Origin: Legionellaceae bacterium
GTDB taxonomy: Bacteria; Pseudomonadota; Gammaproteobacteria; Legionellales; Legionellaceae
DNA length: 64,000 bases
NCBI GenBank assembly: GCA_029210265.1
Contig: JARGNP010000001.1
Coordinates: forward strand, 95,742 to 159,741
Direction: 5' to 3'
This document shows, one piece after another, positions 1 to 7,297 of this stretch. Both the position numbers and the translations under genes were made by a program. Position 1 is the first letter of the stretch; every line of letters begins with the position of its first letter. The notes under the pieces are model-generated. The model was not told the origin of the DNA and did no database searches. It saw only the letters and a program-made list of their open reading frames with translations.

Positions 1-700
1 TAAGAACATAGGTGAGTGAAAGTAAAAAAGCTTTGCGTGTTGATAAATCTTTGCCGTGACCAACTAAAATTCCGGAGAGTACAGGAATCATCGGTAGTAC
101 ACAGGGCGTGAAAGATAAGAGTAAGCCCAAGCCCAAAAAAATTAGAAGTGCCATAGGCCAGTTATGTTGGGTAAAGACTGAGTTTGTTGTTACGGTTGTT
201 TTAAGCGAGATAGGGGCGGGAGCAATCAGTTCGGCATGCGTTAAGGCGAGCTTGGGATTTATACTGAGTTTGATCGCACGTGATTCGGGAGGGTAGCAAA
301 AACCATCGTCAGCGCAGCCCTGGTAATTGATATTAATTATCATCTCGCCGGGGTGTAAAGCCACAAGGCTTAACGGTAATTTTAAGTGTTTACGGTAAAT
401 TAAGATGGTTTGATTGAGGCGGTTTGTTTTTGTTTGTGCCGAAGGAAATTTAATCTCAGCTAGATCAATTAGATTAATTAGATCGTTATTGGGTGTGGCT
501 ATGCTAATATGGTCACGGTATAAAAAAAATCCGGGTTTAATATTCCATGTGAGTAAAAGTGTATTGGGATCATGTGCTTTCACATGCAATTGAAACACGG
601 CATTGGCGGGTGGTGGATTCAGTGGAGATGCTGAGGTTACGTTAGGCAACAGCAGTGTGAAAAATAAAAAACTTAAGCGAGCAAGTGTGTTGATGCGCAT
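1..700 (-). CDS. dsbD: Thiol:disulfide interchange protein DsbD (N-terminal part, runs off the window)
   Basis: DsbD carries electrons from cytoplasmic thioredoxin across the inner membrane to periplasmic thiol proteins. The 233 residues visible begin with a signal peptide (about 1-24, ending VTSA). The periplasmic alpha domain has its cysteine pair in YQGCADDGFCYPP (Cys129 and Cys135). A transmembrane segment then carries the family motif FTPCVLPMIP (Cys200). These match the DsbD-alpha and DsbD-beta signatures in order and spacing. The gene is incomplete, since its C-terminal thioredoxin domain lies left of position 1. Its ATG overlaps the stop of the upstream tspO-like gene as TAATG, so the two are probably translationally coupled in one operon with grxC. 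Confidence 0.93.
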   Translation of the reverse strand, partial: MRINTLARLSFLFFTLLLPNVTSASPLNPPPANAVFQLHVKAHDPNTLLLTWNIKPGFFLYRDHISIATPNNDLINLIDLAEIKFPSAQTKTNRLNQTILIYRKHLKLPLSLVALHPGEMIININYQGCADDGFCYPPESRAIKLSINPKLALTHAELIAPAPISLKTTVTTNSVFTQHNWPMALLIFLGLGLLLSFTPCVLPMIPVLSGILVGHGKDLSTRKAFLLSLTYVL

Positions 701-1194
701 TAATTTAATATCCAAGTGACGCCGTTTAAATAACTTGCGAAAAGCAGCCATAAAAAATAAGGCATTAATAGTAGACTACTGAGTTTATGATTATTTTTGG
801 TGATAAGAATGGTGATAAATGTAAATACTGTCGTACATATAATGCATACAAAGCTTGCTGTTATGAGATGAAAATGAAAGAAGAGCGGTGACCAAGCCCA
901 ATTTGAAAGCATTTGGATACTATAAAAAATAAGGGCTCGTTGAGCATGGGGTTGCTTGCGGCACGTCCAAAGAGACCATCCTGCAATGGCGATCATGGCG
1001 TATAGAATAGGCCAAACGATGCCAAACACAAAGCCGGGAGGGGTGAGCGGTGATTTGTTTAAGCCGGCATACCATGTGGACATACCTGCATTTGAGATCT
1101 GACCAAGACCGTAACTGATGCATTCAAACATAATAATCCATGTGAAGATGGTCATTAATTTTTTAGTTTTTATGCTTGCTTCGGTCTGTGTCAT
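700..1194 (-). CDS. tspO: TspO/MBR family tryptophan-rich sensory protein
   Basis: This is an integral membrane protein of the TspO/peripheral benzodiazepine receptor family, which binds porphyrins and sterol-like ligands and is linked to oxidative-stress signalling. Its 164 residues fit the usual 150-170. Five hydrophobic helices are visible. Family motifs include WYAGLNKSPLTPPGFVFGIV near residue 41, WPILYAMIA after it, an aromatic patch SNWAWSPLFF near residue 100, and PYFLWLLFASYLN near the end. It sits between grxC and dsbD on the same strand and overlaps dsbD by one base, so a shared redox operon is likely. The function in this organism is inferred from the family. Confidence 0.9.
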   Translation of the reverse strand: MTQTEASIKTKKLMTIFTWIIMFECISYGLGQISNAGMSTWYAGLNKSPLTPPGFVFGIVWPILYAMIAIAGWSLWTCRKQPHAQRALIFYSIQMLSNWAWSPLFFHFHLITASFVCIICTTVFTFITILITKNNHKLSSLLLMPYFLWLLFASYLNGVTWILN

Positions 1195-1217
1195 GGATTA
1201 TCTCTTGAAGTTATAAG

Positions 1218-1475
1218 TTAAGGTGTGATGAGTTTTCCTGATTTTTCTAATGCATATAAATCATCGTAACCACCGACATGTTGCTCACCTATAAAAATTT
1301 GAGGAACGGTCATTCGATTGGTTTTGGCAATCATTTCTTCGCGTTTTTGCTCATCGTTATCGACTAAAATTTCAGTAAAGCTGAGTCCTTTTCGTGTTAA
1401 CAAGTCTTTTGCGCGTACACAGTAGGGGCAATAGGTGGTGCTATAGATAATAATAGTAGGTGTTTGAGATGTCAT
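1218..1475 (-). CDS. grxC: Glutaredoxin 3 (GrxC type)
   Basis: A small dithiol glutaredoxin that reduces disulfides with glutathione in the cytoplasm. The 85 residues are the normal GrxC size. The active site CPYC is at residues 16-19. The cis-proline glutathione site TVPQIFI and the C-terminal GGYDDL follow in the standard order. It is the first gene of the minus-strand set with the tspO-like gene and dsbD, separated from tspO by 23 bases. A role in thiol redox balance fits this context. Confidence 0.95.
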   Translation of the reverse strand: MTSQTPTIIIYSTTYCPYCVRAKDLLTRKGLSFTEILVDNDEQKREEMIAKTNRMTVPQIFIGEQHVGGYDDLYALEKSGKLITP

Positions 1476-1575
1476 ATTTGGATTGCCTTATAGATAGTTT
1501 GTCTATTCATGTTAGATGATGTGGCTTTAATGTGAAAGTGATCGTGTCAATTGTTGTAATTTTTTCTATCTATCT

Positions 1576-1604
1576 CTTGATTTAATATAAATTGTCCCCA
1601 TCTT
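1576..1604 (+). promoter_or_regulatory. Sigma-32 (heat-shock) promoter for groESL
   Basis: CTTGATT (1576-1582) is followed after 13 bases by CCCCATCTT (1596-1604). This is nearly the sigma-32 consensus CTTGAAA / CCCCATNT with accepted spacing. It lies about 110 bases upstream of the groES start and on its strand. Confidence 0.85.
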
Positions 1605-1716
1605 AGTGTCATCGACGTTGTTTGATGTTTGTTTAGAAAAACAAGCTTGCAACGTGAGCGTTCAAAATATTTGAACGATGAATTTTTAAGGTAATCATTA
1701 CTCAGGAGAAAAGAGC

Positions 1717-2010
1717 ATGAACATCCGTCCTTTACATGATCGCGTAGTCGTTCGCCGTATGGAAGAAGAGCGTACATCAGCTGGTGGTATTCTTATTCCA
1801 GATAGCGCTACAGAAAAGCCAATGCGTGGCGAAGTGGTAGCTATTGGTACAGGTAAGCGTTTGGATAACGGTGATATTGCGGCACTTGCAGTTCAAGTTG
1901 GCGATACCGTACTGTTTGGTAAATATTCTGGTACCGAAATTAAAATCGACGGTGATGATGTTGTTGTGATGCGTGAAGATGACATCATGGCTGTTGTTAA
2001 CGCGAAGTAA
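1717..2010 (+). CDS. groS: Co-chaperonin GroES
   Basis: The 10-kDa heptameric lid of the GroEL chaperonin. The 97 residues match the family length. The sequence begins [14 protein letters not shown]. It contains the mobile-loop region [11 protein letters not shown], which contacts GroEL, and ends with the usual DDIMAVV. A good ribosome-binding site (AGGAGA) precedes the ATG. It is transcribed with groEL 29 bases downstream from the heat-shock promoter at 1576-1604. Confidence 0.98.
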   Translation: MNIRPLHDRVVVRRMEEERTSAGGILIPDSATEKPMRGEVVAIGTGKRLDNGDIAALAVQVGDTVLFGKYSGTEIKIDGDDVVVMREDDIMAVVNAK

Positions 2011-2039
2011 TTTTTATTATTGTTTAAGGAGATTTAAAC

Positions 2040-3716
2040 ATGGCTAGTAAAGACGTACGTTTTGGTGACGAAGCTCGCCAATTGATGCTTTCAGGTGTTA
2101 ACGCGTTAGCAAACGCGGTCCAAGTTACCATGGGCCCACGTGGACGTAATGTTGTACTTGAAAAAGCTTATGGCGCACCTACCGTAACAAAAGACGGTGT
2201 TTCTGTTGCTAAAGAAATTGAATTTTCTGAGCGTTTCAAAAACATGGGCGCACAGATGGTTAAAGAAGTTGCTTCTAAAACATCGGATACAGCCGGTGAC
2301 GGAACAACAACCGCAACCGTATTAGCGCGTTCAATCTTGGTTGAAGGTCACAAATCTGTTGCTGCTGGCATGAACCCAATGGACTTGAAACGTGGTATTG
2401 ATACCGCCGTTGCTGCTGTTGTTAAAGAGCTGCATAGCATGTCTAAGCCATGCAAAGATGGCAAAGCTATCGCACAAGTTGGAACGATTTCTGCTAATTC
2501 AGACGAAGCGGTTGGTTCTATTATTGCTGAAGCTATGGCTAAAGTAGGTAAAGAAGGTGTGATTACGGTTGAAGACGGTAATGGCCTCGAAAATGAATTG
2601 GCTGTTGTTGAAGGCATGCAGTTTGATCGTGGATACATCTCACCTTACTTTATTAATAACCAACAAAACATGACAACAGAACTTGAGCAGCCGCACATTC
2701 TGTTGGTTGACAAAAAAGTATCAAATATTCGTGACATGATTCCTACATTGGAAGCTGTTGCAAAATCTGGTCGTCCTTTGTTGATTATTGCTGAAGATGT
2801 TGATGGTGAAGCATTGGCTACCTTGGTTGTTAACAACATGCGTGGCATTGTTAAAGTATGTGCGGTTAAAGCACCTGGCTTTGGCGATCGTCGTAAGTCT
2901 ATGTTGCAAGATATTGCTATCTTGACCAATGCTGAAGTAATTTCTGAAGAAATTGGCAAAAGCCTAGAAACAGCTACGGTTGAAGACTTAGGTTCTGCTA
3001 AGCGTATTGTGATTACCAAAGAAAATACGATTATTATTGATGGTGAAGGTCAAGCCAATCAAATTGATGAGCGTATTACGCAAATTCGTGCACAAATGGA
3101 AGAAACCACATCTGATTATGATCGTGAAAAATTGCAAGAACGTGTTGCTAAATTAGCGGGCGGCGTTGCAGTGATTAAAGTAGGTGCGGCGACAGAAGTT
3201 GAAATGAAAGAGAAAAAAGCACGCGTTGAAGATGCGTTGCATGCGACACGCGCAGCAGTTGAAGAAGGTATTGTAGCTGGTGGTGGTGTTGCATTAATTC
3301 GCGCACAAAAAGTCTTGGCTGATTTGAAAGGCGGTAACCACGATCAAACGATGGGAATTGATATTTTACGTCGTGCGATGGAAGCTCCTTTACGTCAAAT
3401 CGTTTCAAACGCAGGTTATGAAGCATCTGTTGTTGTGAACAACGTAGCTGAAGCTAAAGGTAACAATGGCTTTAACGCAGCTAACGGCGATTACGGCGAT
3501 ATGGTTGAGTTAGGTATTCTTGACCCAACTAAAGTAACACGTACAGCACTTCAAAATGCTGCATCTGTTGCAAGCCTCATGCTCACAACTGAGTGCATGG
3601 TTGCTGAAACACCTAAAGAAGACGATGCAGCAGCTGCTGGTGGCGCCGGTGATATGGGCGGCATGGGTGGTATGGGCGGCATGGGTGGTATGGGAGGTAT
3701 GGGCGGCATGATGTAA
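2040..3716 (+). CDS. groL: Chaperonin GroEL
   Basis: The 60-kDa double-ring ATP-dependent chaperonin. The 558 residues include the ATP-binding motif [12 protein letters not shown] near residue 86, the apical-domain segment DRGYISPYF near 198, and the typical Met-Gly-Gly-rich tail (repeated GGM over the last 25 residues). AAGGAG precedes the ATG. Sequence identity to Legionella GroEL is visibly high throughout, which is the main taxonomic clue in the window. The second gene of the groESL operon, followed by a clear intrinsic terminator. Confidence 0.99.
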   Translation: MASKDVRFGDEARQLMLSGVNALANAVQVTMGPRGRNVVLEKAYGAPTVTKDGVSVAKEIEFSERFKNMGAQMVKEVASKTSDTAGDGTTTATVLARSILVEGHKSVAAGMNPMDLKRGIDTAVAAVVKELHSMSKPCKDGKAIAQVGTISANSDEAVGSIIAEAMAKVGKEGVITVEDGNGLENELAVVEGMQFDRGYISPYFINNQQNMTTELEQPHILLVDKKVSNIRDMIPTLEAVAKSGRPLLIIAEDVDGEALATLVVNNMRGIVKVCAVKAPGFGDRRKSMLQDIAILTNAEVISEEIGKSLETATVEDLGSAKRIVITKENTIIIDGEGQANQIDERITQIRAQMEETTSDYDREKLQERVAKLAGGVAVIKVGAATEVEMKEKKARVEDALHATRAAVEEGIVAGGGVALIRAQKVLADLKGGNHDQTMGIDILRRAMEAPLRQIVSNAGYEASVVVNNVAEAKGNNGFNAANGDYGDMVELGILDPTKVTRTALQNAASVASLMLTTECMVAETPKEDDAAAAGGAGDMGGMGGMGGMGGMGGMGGMM

Positions 3717-3755
3717 TTGCTTGCTTGTACAACCTGTTCGACTCGTTCGACCATG

Positions 3756-3788
3756 AAAAAACCCGCTTTTTAAGCGGGTTTTTTTTTA
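3756..3788 (+). terminator. Rho-independent terminator of groESL
   Basis: The stem AAACCCGCTT / AAGCGGGTTT has a very short loop and is followed by a run of T, 40 bases after the groEL stop. The A-run on the left makes it potentially bidirectional. Confidence 0.93.
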
Positions 3789-3854
3789 CTTGTTTTTTAA
3801 CCACATCAAGCTATGCTTTAAATTAAGTCTAATTGAATTAATTTGGAGTTTGTT

Positions 3855-4295
3855 ATGCGTAATGATTTATTAGCTCAACTTGAAGTTCTTTTGGCAGATA
3901 CTTATGCTTTATATCTTAAAACGCAAAATTATCATTGGCATGTGACAGGCCCGCAATTTAAGGCTTTACATGAATTATTTGAAGGGCAATATCAAGAATT
4001 AGCATTGGCTGTGGATGCGATTGCGGAACAGCTTCGTATTATGGATCATGCGGCACCTGCAACGTTTAAAGATTTTGAGCGTTTAAAAACCATTGAAGAT
4101 GGTGATTCTAATGCAAGCGCGAACCAAATGGTCACAGAGCTCGCTGATGATAATGATGCGCTGGTCAAAGATTTAAACCGTGCCATGGAGCTTGCTCAAG
4201 AAATCAATGATGAAGGATCGGTGAATATCTTAAGCGATCGTATTAGTGCGCACGAAAAAGCACGTTGGATGTTACGTGTTTCTCGGGAGCAATAA
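3855..4295 (+). CDS. dps: Dps-family ferritin-like protein
   Basis: A mini-ferritin that oxidises and stores iron in a dodecamer and protects DNA under starvation or oxidative stress. The 146 residues contain the ferroxidase signature: His27 in NYHWHVTG, His39 and Glu43 in LHELFEGQY, then Asp54 and Glu58 in VDAIAEQL. The ATG at 3855 is chosen because TGGAG lies at the right distance; a TTG 12 bases upstream falls inside that ribosome-binding site. A single-gene unit after the groESL terminator. Confidence 0.92.
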   Translation: MRNDLLAQLEVLLADTYALYLKTQNYHWHVTGPQFKALHELFEGQYQELALAVDAIAEQLRIMDHAAPATFKDFERLKTIEDGDSNASANQMVTELADDNDALVKDLNRAMELAQEINDEGSVNILSDRISAHEKARWMLRVSREQ

Positions 4296-4454
4296 ATTGG
4301 ATAGTTCGGAGGTCGAACAGAATAGGGTTGTGTAGCAATCTAAATTTTAAAAAATCAGTAGGTCTTGTTTTATGTGTTAGGATTCGCTACACACAGGAAG
4401 AATTTGGTGTAATAATGCTGTGTTTTTTTTGGTTTTCGTCGTATGAAGTACGTT

Positions 4455-4640
4455 CTTTTCTCATAGAGACAGACAACACTGAGTGAGTTCAGGGACATGG
4501 CTGCAGCTAGCAACCATCGGTGAAAGCTGCACGCCAAACTAAGGATAAAATAGGCCTGCAGCAAGCGGTACACCCAGTAGATTATAGACAAAGGCAAAAA
4601 AAAGATTTTGACGAATTAAGCTAGCAGGTTTGGATTGACA
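4455..4640 (-). pseudogene. Remnant of a heavy-metal (CopA-like) P-type ATPase C-terminus
   Basis: Read on the minus strand from about 4622 downward, the frame gives [20 protein letters not shown], then AAGLFYP, a TAG stop at 4541-4539, then FGVQLSPMVA. After a frameshift near 4510 the adjacent frame continues AAAMSLNSLSVV. Joined, this is the conserved last transmembrane hairpin of copper/heavy-metal P1B ATPases (RQNLFWAF..N..GIPLAAG..YP..G..LSPM.A.AAM..SSVSVV). One stop plus one frameshift in about 60 codons shows a dead gene, and nothing of the catalytic domains remains. It explains most of the otherwise gene-free stretch 4296-4658. Confidence 0.75.
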
Positions 4641-4658
4641 TGAATATGCGGTTATTTT

Positions 4659-5288
4659 TCAAGACAGTGAGATGCTATCCACGTTATCCAGAGGTTTTAA
4701 GCATGGTTCAAAGCGTACTCGTTTTTCCGTTTTCTTTTCTAGGGCTGGAGCACAATTTTTTTCATTAAACATACGGTTTCGTTTAAGGCTTTTGTCTTTA
4801 GTTTGAATATTGGGTGATTTCTGTTGTGTCATTGCAAGCAGCGCGGATACACCTGCTTTAATCTCATCTGTATTGACTTCAGGCTCTTGATAGAGCGATC
4901 TATTTGTTTTTTGCTGTGTATTTGGGTGAAATCGTAGCGTTCTATTCATGCCAAGCGCTTGTTGTGCAGCCATAGCTTTTATCTCTGGCATGTCAGGTGC
5001 GAGAAAAAGGGTTCTATTTACACCCAGCGCTCGTGCTGCAGCAACGACCGTTGCTTGTGGCATCTCAGGAGGAATAAAAAGCGTTCTGTTTTCATCAAGT
5101 GTTTGCGCTACAGCAATGACCGTTGGTTGCGGTAGATCATCAGGTAGAACTAGAATTGTACTAGGTGATAGTAGTTTTGTTATATTTATCGCTATTTCTA
5201 AAGGTATGGCAGAAGAAGAGAAGCTAACCGTATTTCTTCCAAGGGCTATGAGCATATTAAAGTTCCCAAAAAGTTTATTATTAACCAA
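4659..5288 (-). CDS. Unknown protein with tandem 24-residue leucine-rich-like repeats
   Basis: Not recognised as a named family. About residues 30-120 form repeats of about 24 residues with the pattern ALGxNRTLFxxPxMPxxxxxAA: LDENRTLFIPPEMP, ALGVNRTLFLAPDMP and ALGMNRTLRFHPN are clear, and an earlier copy begins ALGRNTVSF. The spacing and the N-x-T-L core resemble short leucine-rich repeats, which occur in many Legionella effectors, but the call is structural only. The C-terminal third is Lys/Arg/Asn-rich and polar, with no signal peptide or membrane segment. It is transcribed divergently from the hybrid kinase at 5425. Effector function is inference. Confidence 0.6.
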   Translation of the reverse strand: MVNNKLFGNFNMLIALGRNTVSFSSSAIPLEIAINITKLLSPSTILVLPDDLPQPTVIAVAQTLDENRTLFIPPEMPQATVVAAARALGVNRTLFLAPDMPEIKAMAAQQALGMNRTLRFHPNTQQKTNRSLYQEPEVNTDEIKAGVSALLAMTQQKSPNIQTKDKSLKRNRMFNEKNCAPALEKKTEKRVRFEPCLKPLDNVDSISLS

Positions 5289-5360
5289 AGTGAATCAAAG
5301 TTCTTATGCAAGAAGCAAATAATGCTATCTGTTCGTGCAGAGTATAGCATAACCCAGAGC

Positions 5361-5390
5361 TTGAGTGTTTGTTTTTAGATCTGTTATGAT
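5361..5390 (+). promoter_or_regulatory. Probable sigma-70 promoter of the hybrid kinase gene
   Basis: TTGAGT (5361-5366), an 18-base spacer ending in TGT, then TATGAT (5385-5390), an extended -10 form. It lies 35 bases before the ATG at 5425. A 7-bp inverted repeat ATGCTAT/ATAGCAT (5322-5350) sits just upstream. Confidence 0.5.
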
Positions 5391-5424
5391 AACAAATGAT
5401 TTGATTGTTTATTTTAGGTGATCT

Positions 5425-7230
5425 ATGTTACGAACTCATTTTCCAGATTTTAAGCGAGACTTTAAGCGTGGGCAAAATCAACTTGAACCTGCCGGTGTTG
5501 AAGCCAATCTCAATTGTCAGTGTCTTGATGATGGGGGCTGGTTATTAACACTCACCCACATCAAAGGGGCGGACGTTCGTTTTTTGTTAGGACGTGAATA
5601 CGGTTTAGATGAATCGTTAGATTTAGATAGCTTGATTCCAGAAAAATATAGAGAAGCGCATCATAATTTTGTTTCTGATATTTTGAGTAAAGGAATAAAA
5701 TCAATACACTGGGATCGATTGTTTAATGGCATGATGGGGCGAGCACTCAAAATAAAAACGTCATCAGGTGATGATCGTGATGTTAATATCTCGATGATGC
5801 TTGATGAAGAAAATTTTATTTTTGGTGTATTTTATTGTTTTAAAATGCACCTGGTAGACAAAACTTCAGTAAACCTGGTAGCGACAAAAGCGGGTAGCAT
5901 AACGCATGATGCTCGTGGACAAACGCGAGATGGTATATCGCTGGTTGATCAGATGCTTGCAAAATTTGTTCCAGAGAATTTTATTTCTCAAGAGGCTCAT
6001 GCAGCTTTAAGCTGTGATCTTACCCATTTAAAAGAAATACTTGAAAGTAATTTATTACTTTTTTCAGATTCAAGAAGTGATTTTCTTCCTGAGCATATTA
6101 AATTTCAATTAGAGCAGAAAGACACAGGCACAAATTCTGTTGATCTTATGGAAACAGTCCATACATGTGTTAAAAAATTTGTAGAAAAGCAACAAGCAAG
6201 GTTAAAAATAACGCATGGGGACACGAGGCAGTTATCTTATCTTGAAAGTGAAAATCCTGAAGATAAAGCACTTCAATTAGAAAGTAATAAAATTGCTCTC
6301 TTAGAGCGCTTCTTAATAAATTTAATTAAAAATGCAATTGAAGCAAATGCAACGGTTATCGACGTTCAGTGTTCTAGCGTTATCAGGTGTGATAAAAAGT
6401 ATTTAAAATGTGACGTGACAGATAATGGTCCTGGCCTACCAGAAGCTCTATTAGATAACTTTTTCTCAAGACCCATGAAACCAAGTCTATTATCATCTAC
6501 ATCATCTTCTTTTAGACGAACACTGGAAGATATTGAAAAAAAACGAGGTGAAGGAACGCTGATGGCTTATGAAAAATGGCGGTATGCTAAAGGGGAAGCC
6601 TTTGTTTTTGAGCGTCAAGACAGACGCCAGGGAACAACGTTTTGTTTGTTTATGCCTGCTCTACAATTGGATAAAAAATTAGAAACTGGATTAGATGGAC
6701 AAAAGCTTGCTGAAGCACGTCAATTTAAACGTTTAATTCTCTTGGTCGATGATCAATTGATTATTCTTAAAGGGCTAGAAAGAAGCCTTTTTGCTTATCA
6801 ACGTCTTGCTTATAAAACAGCAGATACAGCCTTGGGCTCGTTGACTCAAGCTACTTGGCAAGAAGAAGGCTGGGTAACGGATGCAATGGGAGAGTATGGT
6901 GTTATTTGCGCTGCAAATGGTTTAGTTGCGGAAGAAATCTTAAAAAATCTTCCCATTGACGCTTTAATTACGGATGAGCAAATGCCTGGTTTATCTGGTT
7001 CTGATTTGATACAAGCAGTCCGGCAATTTGAATTAAAAAATCAGAAAGCGTTAATGCCTATTGCGTTGAATTCAGGGGATTCAGTGGAAGAGCTCTCATC
7101 AGAAAAGCAGGCTTTTCTGATAAATGCAGATGTTACATGTTTATTAAAAGGCAATGATCAAGCAAAGTGCCATGCTTTTTTAGAGAAGATTTTGGAGGCT
7201 AAAATTAAGCATGAAGCTTGTGTTTCTTAG
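5425..7230 (+). CDS. PAS-type hybrid sensor histidine kinase with C-terminal receiver
   Basis: A cytosolic signalling protein of 601 residues without membrane helices. The N-terminus looks like a PAS sensor (LIPEKYREAHHNF near residue 70). A plausible H-box, SITHDARGQ, is near residue 161. The ATPase domain has the N-box LIKNAIEANA (about 298) and DNGPGLPEAL (about 333), then GEGT and QGTTFCLFMP. The receiver begins at about 436 with LILLVDDQ and has the phosphoacceptor in LITDEQMPGLSG (about 515), ALNSGDS and LLKG. About 33 extra residues sit between its first helix and second strand, which is unusual. The ribosome-binding site AGGTG precedes the ATG. No partner regulator is adjacent. Confidence 0.85.
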   Translation: MLRTHFPDFKRDFKRGQNQLEPAGVEANLNCQCLDDGGWLLTLTHIKGADVRFLLGREYGLDESLDLDSLIPEKYREAHHNFVSDILSKGIKSIHWDRLFNGMMGRALKIKTSSGDDRDVNISMMLDEENFIFGVFYCFKMHLVDKTSVNLVATKAGSITHDARGQTRDGISLVDQMLAKFVPENFISQEAHAALSCDLTHLKEILESNLLLFSDSRSDFLPEHIKFQLEQKDTGTNSVDLMETVHTCVKKFVEKQQARLKITHGDTRQLSYLESENPEDKALQLESNKIALLERFLINLIKNAIEANATVIDVQCSSVIRCDKKYLKCDVTDNGPGLPEALLDNFFSRPMKPSLLSSTSSSFRRTLEDIEKKRGEGTLMAYEKWRYAKGEAFVFERQDRRQGTTFCLFMPALQLDKKLETGLDGQKLAEARQFKRLILLVDDQLIILKGLERSLFAYQRLAYKTADTALGSLTQATWQEEGWVTDAMGEYGVICAANGLVAEEILKNLPIDALITDEQMPGLSGSDLIQAVRQFELKNQKALMPIALNSGDSVEELSSEKQAFLINADVTCLLKGNDQAKCHAFLEKILEAKIKHEACVS

Positions 7231-7297
7231 ATTTGCACTAGTACCCTAATGATTTTAGACGTAAAATCAGTCACGGCATTTTTGTATGGATAGGACC

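Noticed and set aside
2348..3019. Minus-strand open frames opposite groEL
   Set aside because: They are mirror frames of a highly conserved gene with strong codon bias.
4329..4394. TGTGTAGC/GCTACACA inverted repeat after dps
   Set aside because: Eight bases with a loop of about 50 bases is too weak to call a terminator or mobile-element end.
4265..4486. Plus-strand open frame of 73 codons after dps
   Set aside because: It begins inside dps, has no ribosome-binding site and no protein-like composition, and covers the P-type ATPase remnant on the other strand.
4370..4597. Minus-strand open frame of 75 codons
   Set aside because: It is a stretch of the degraded P-type ATPase read partly out of frame, so it is covered by the pseudogene call.
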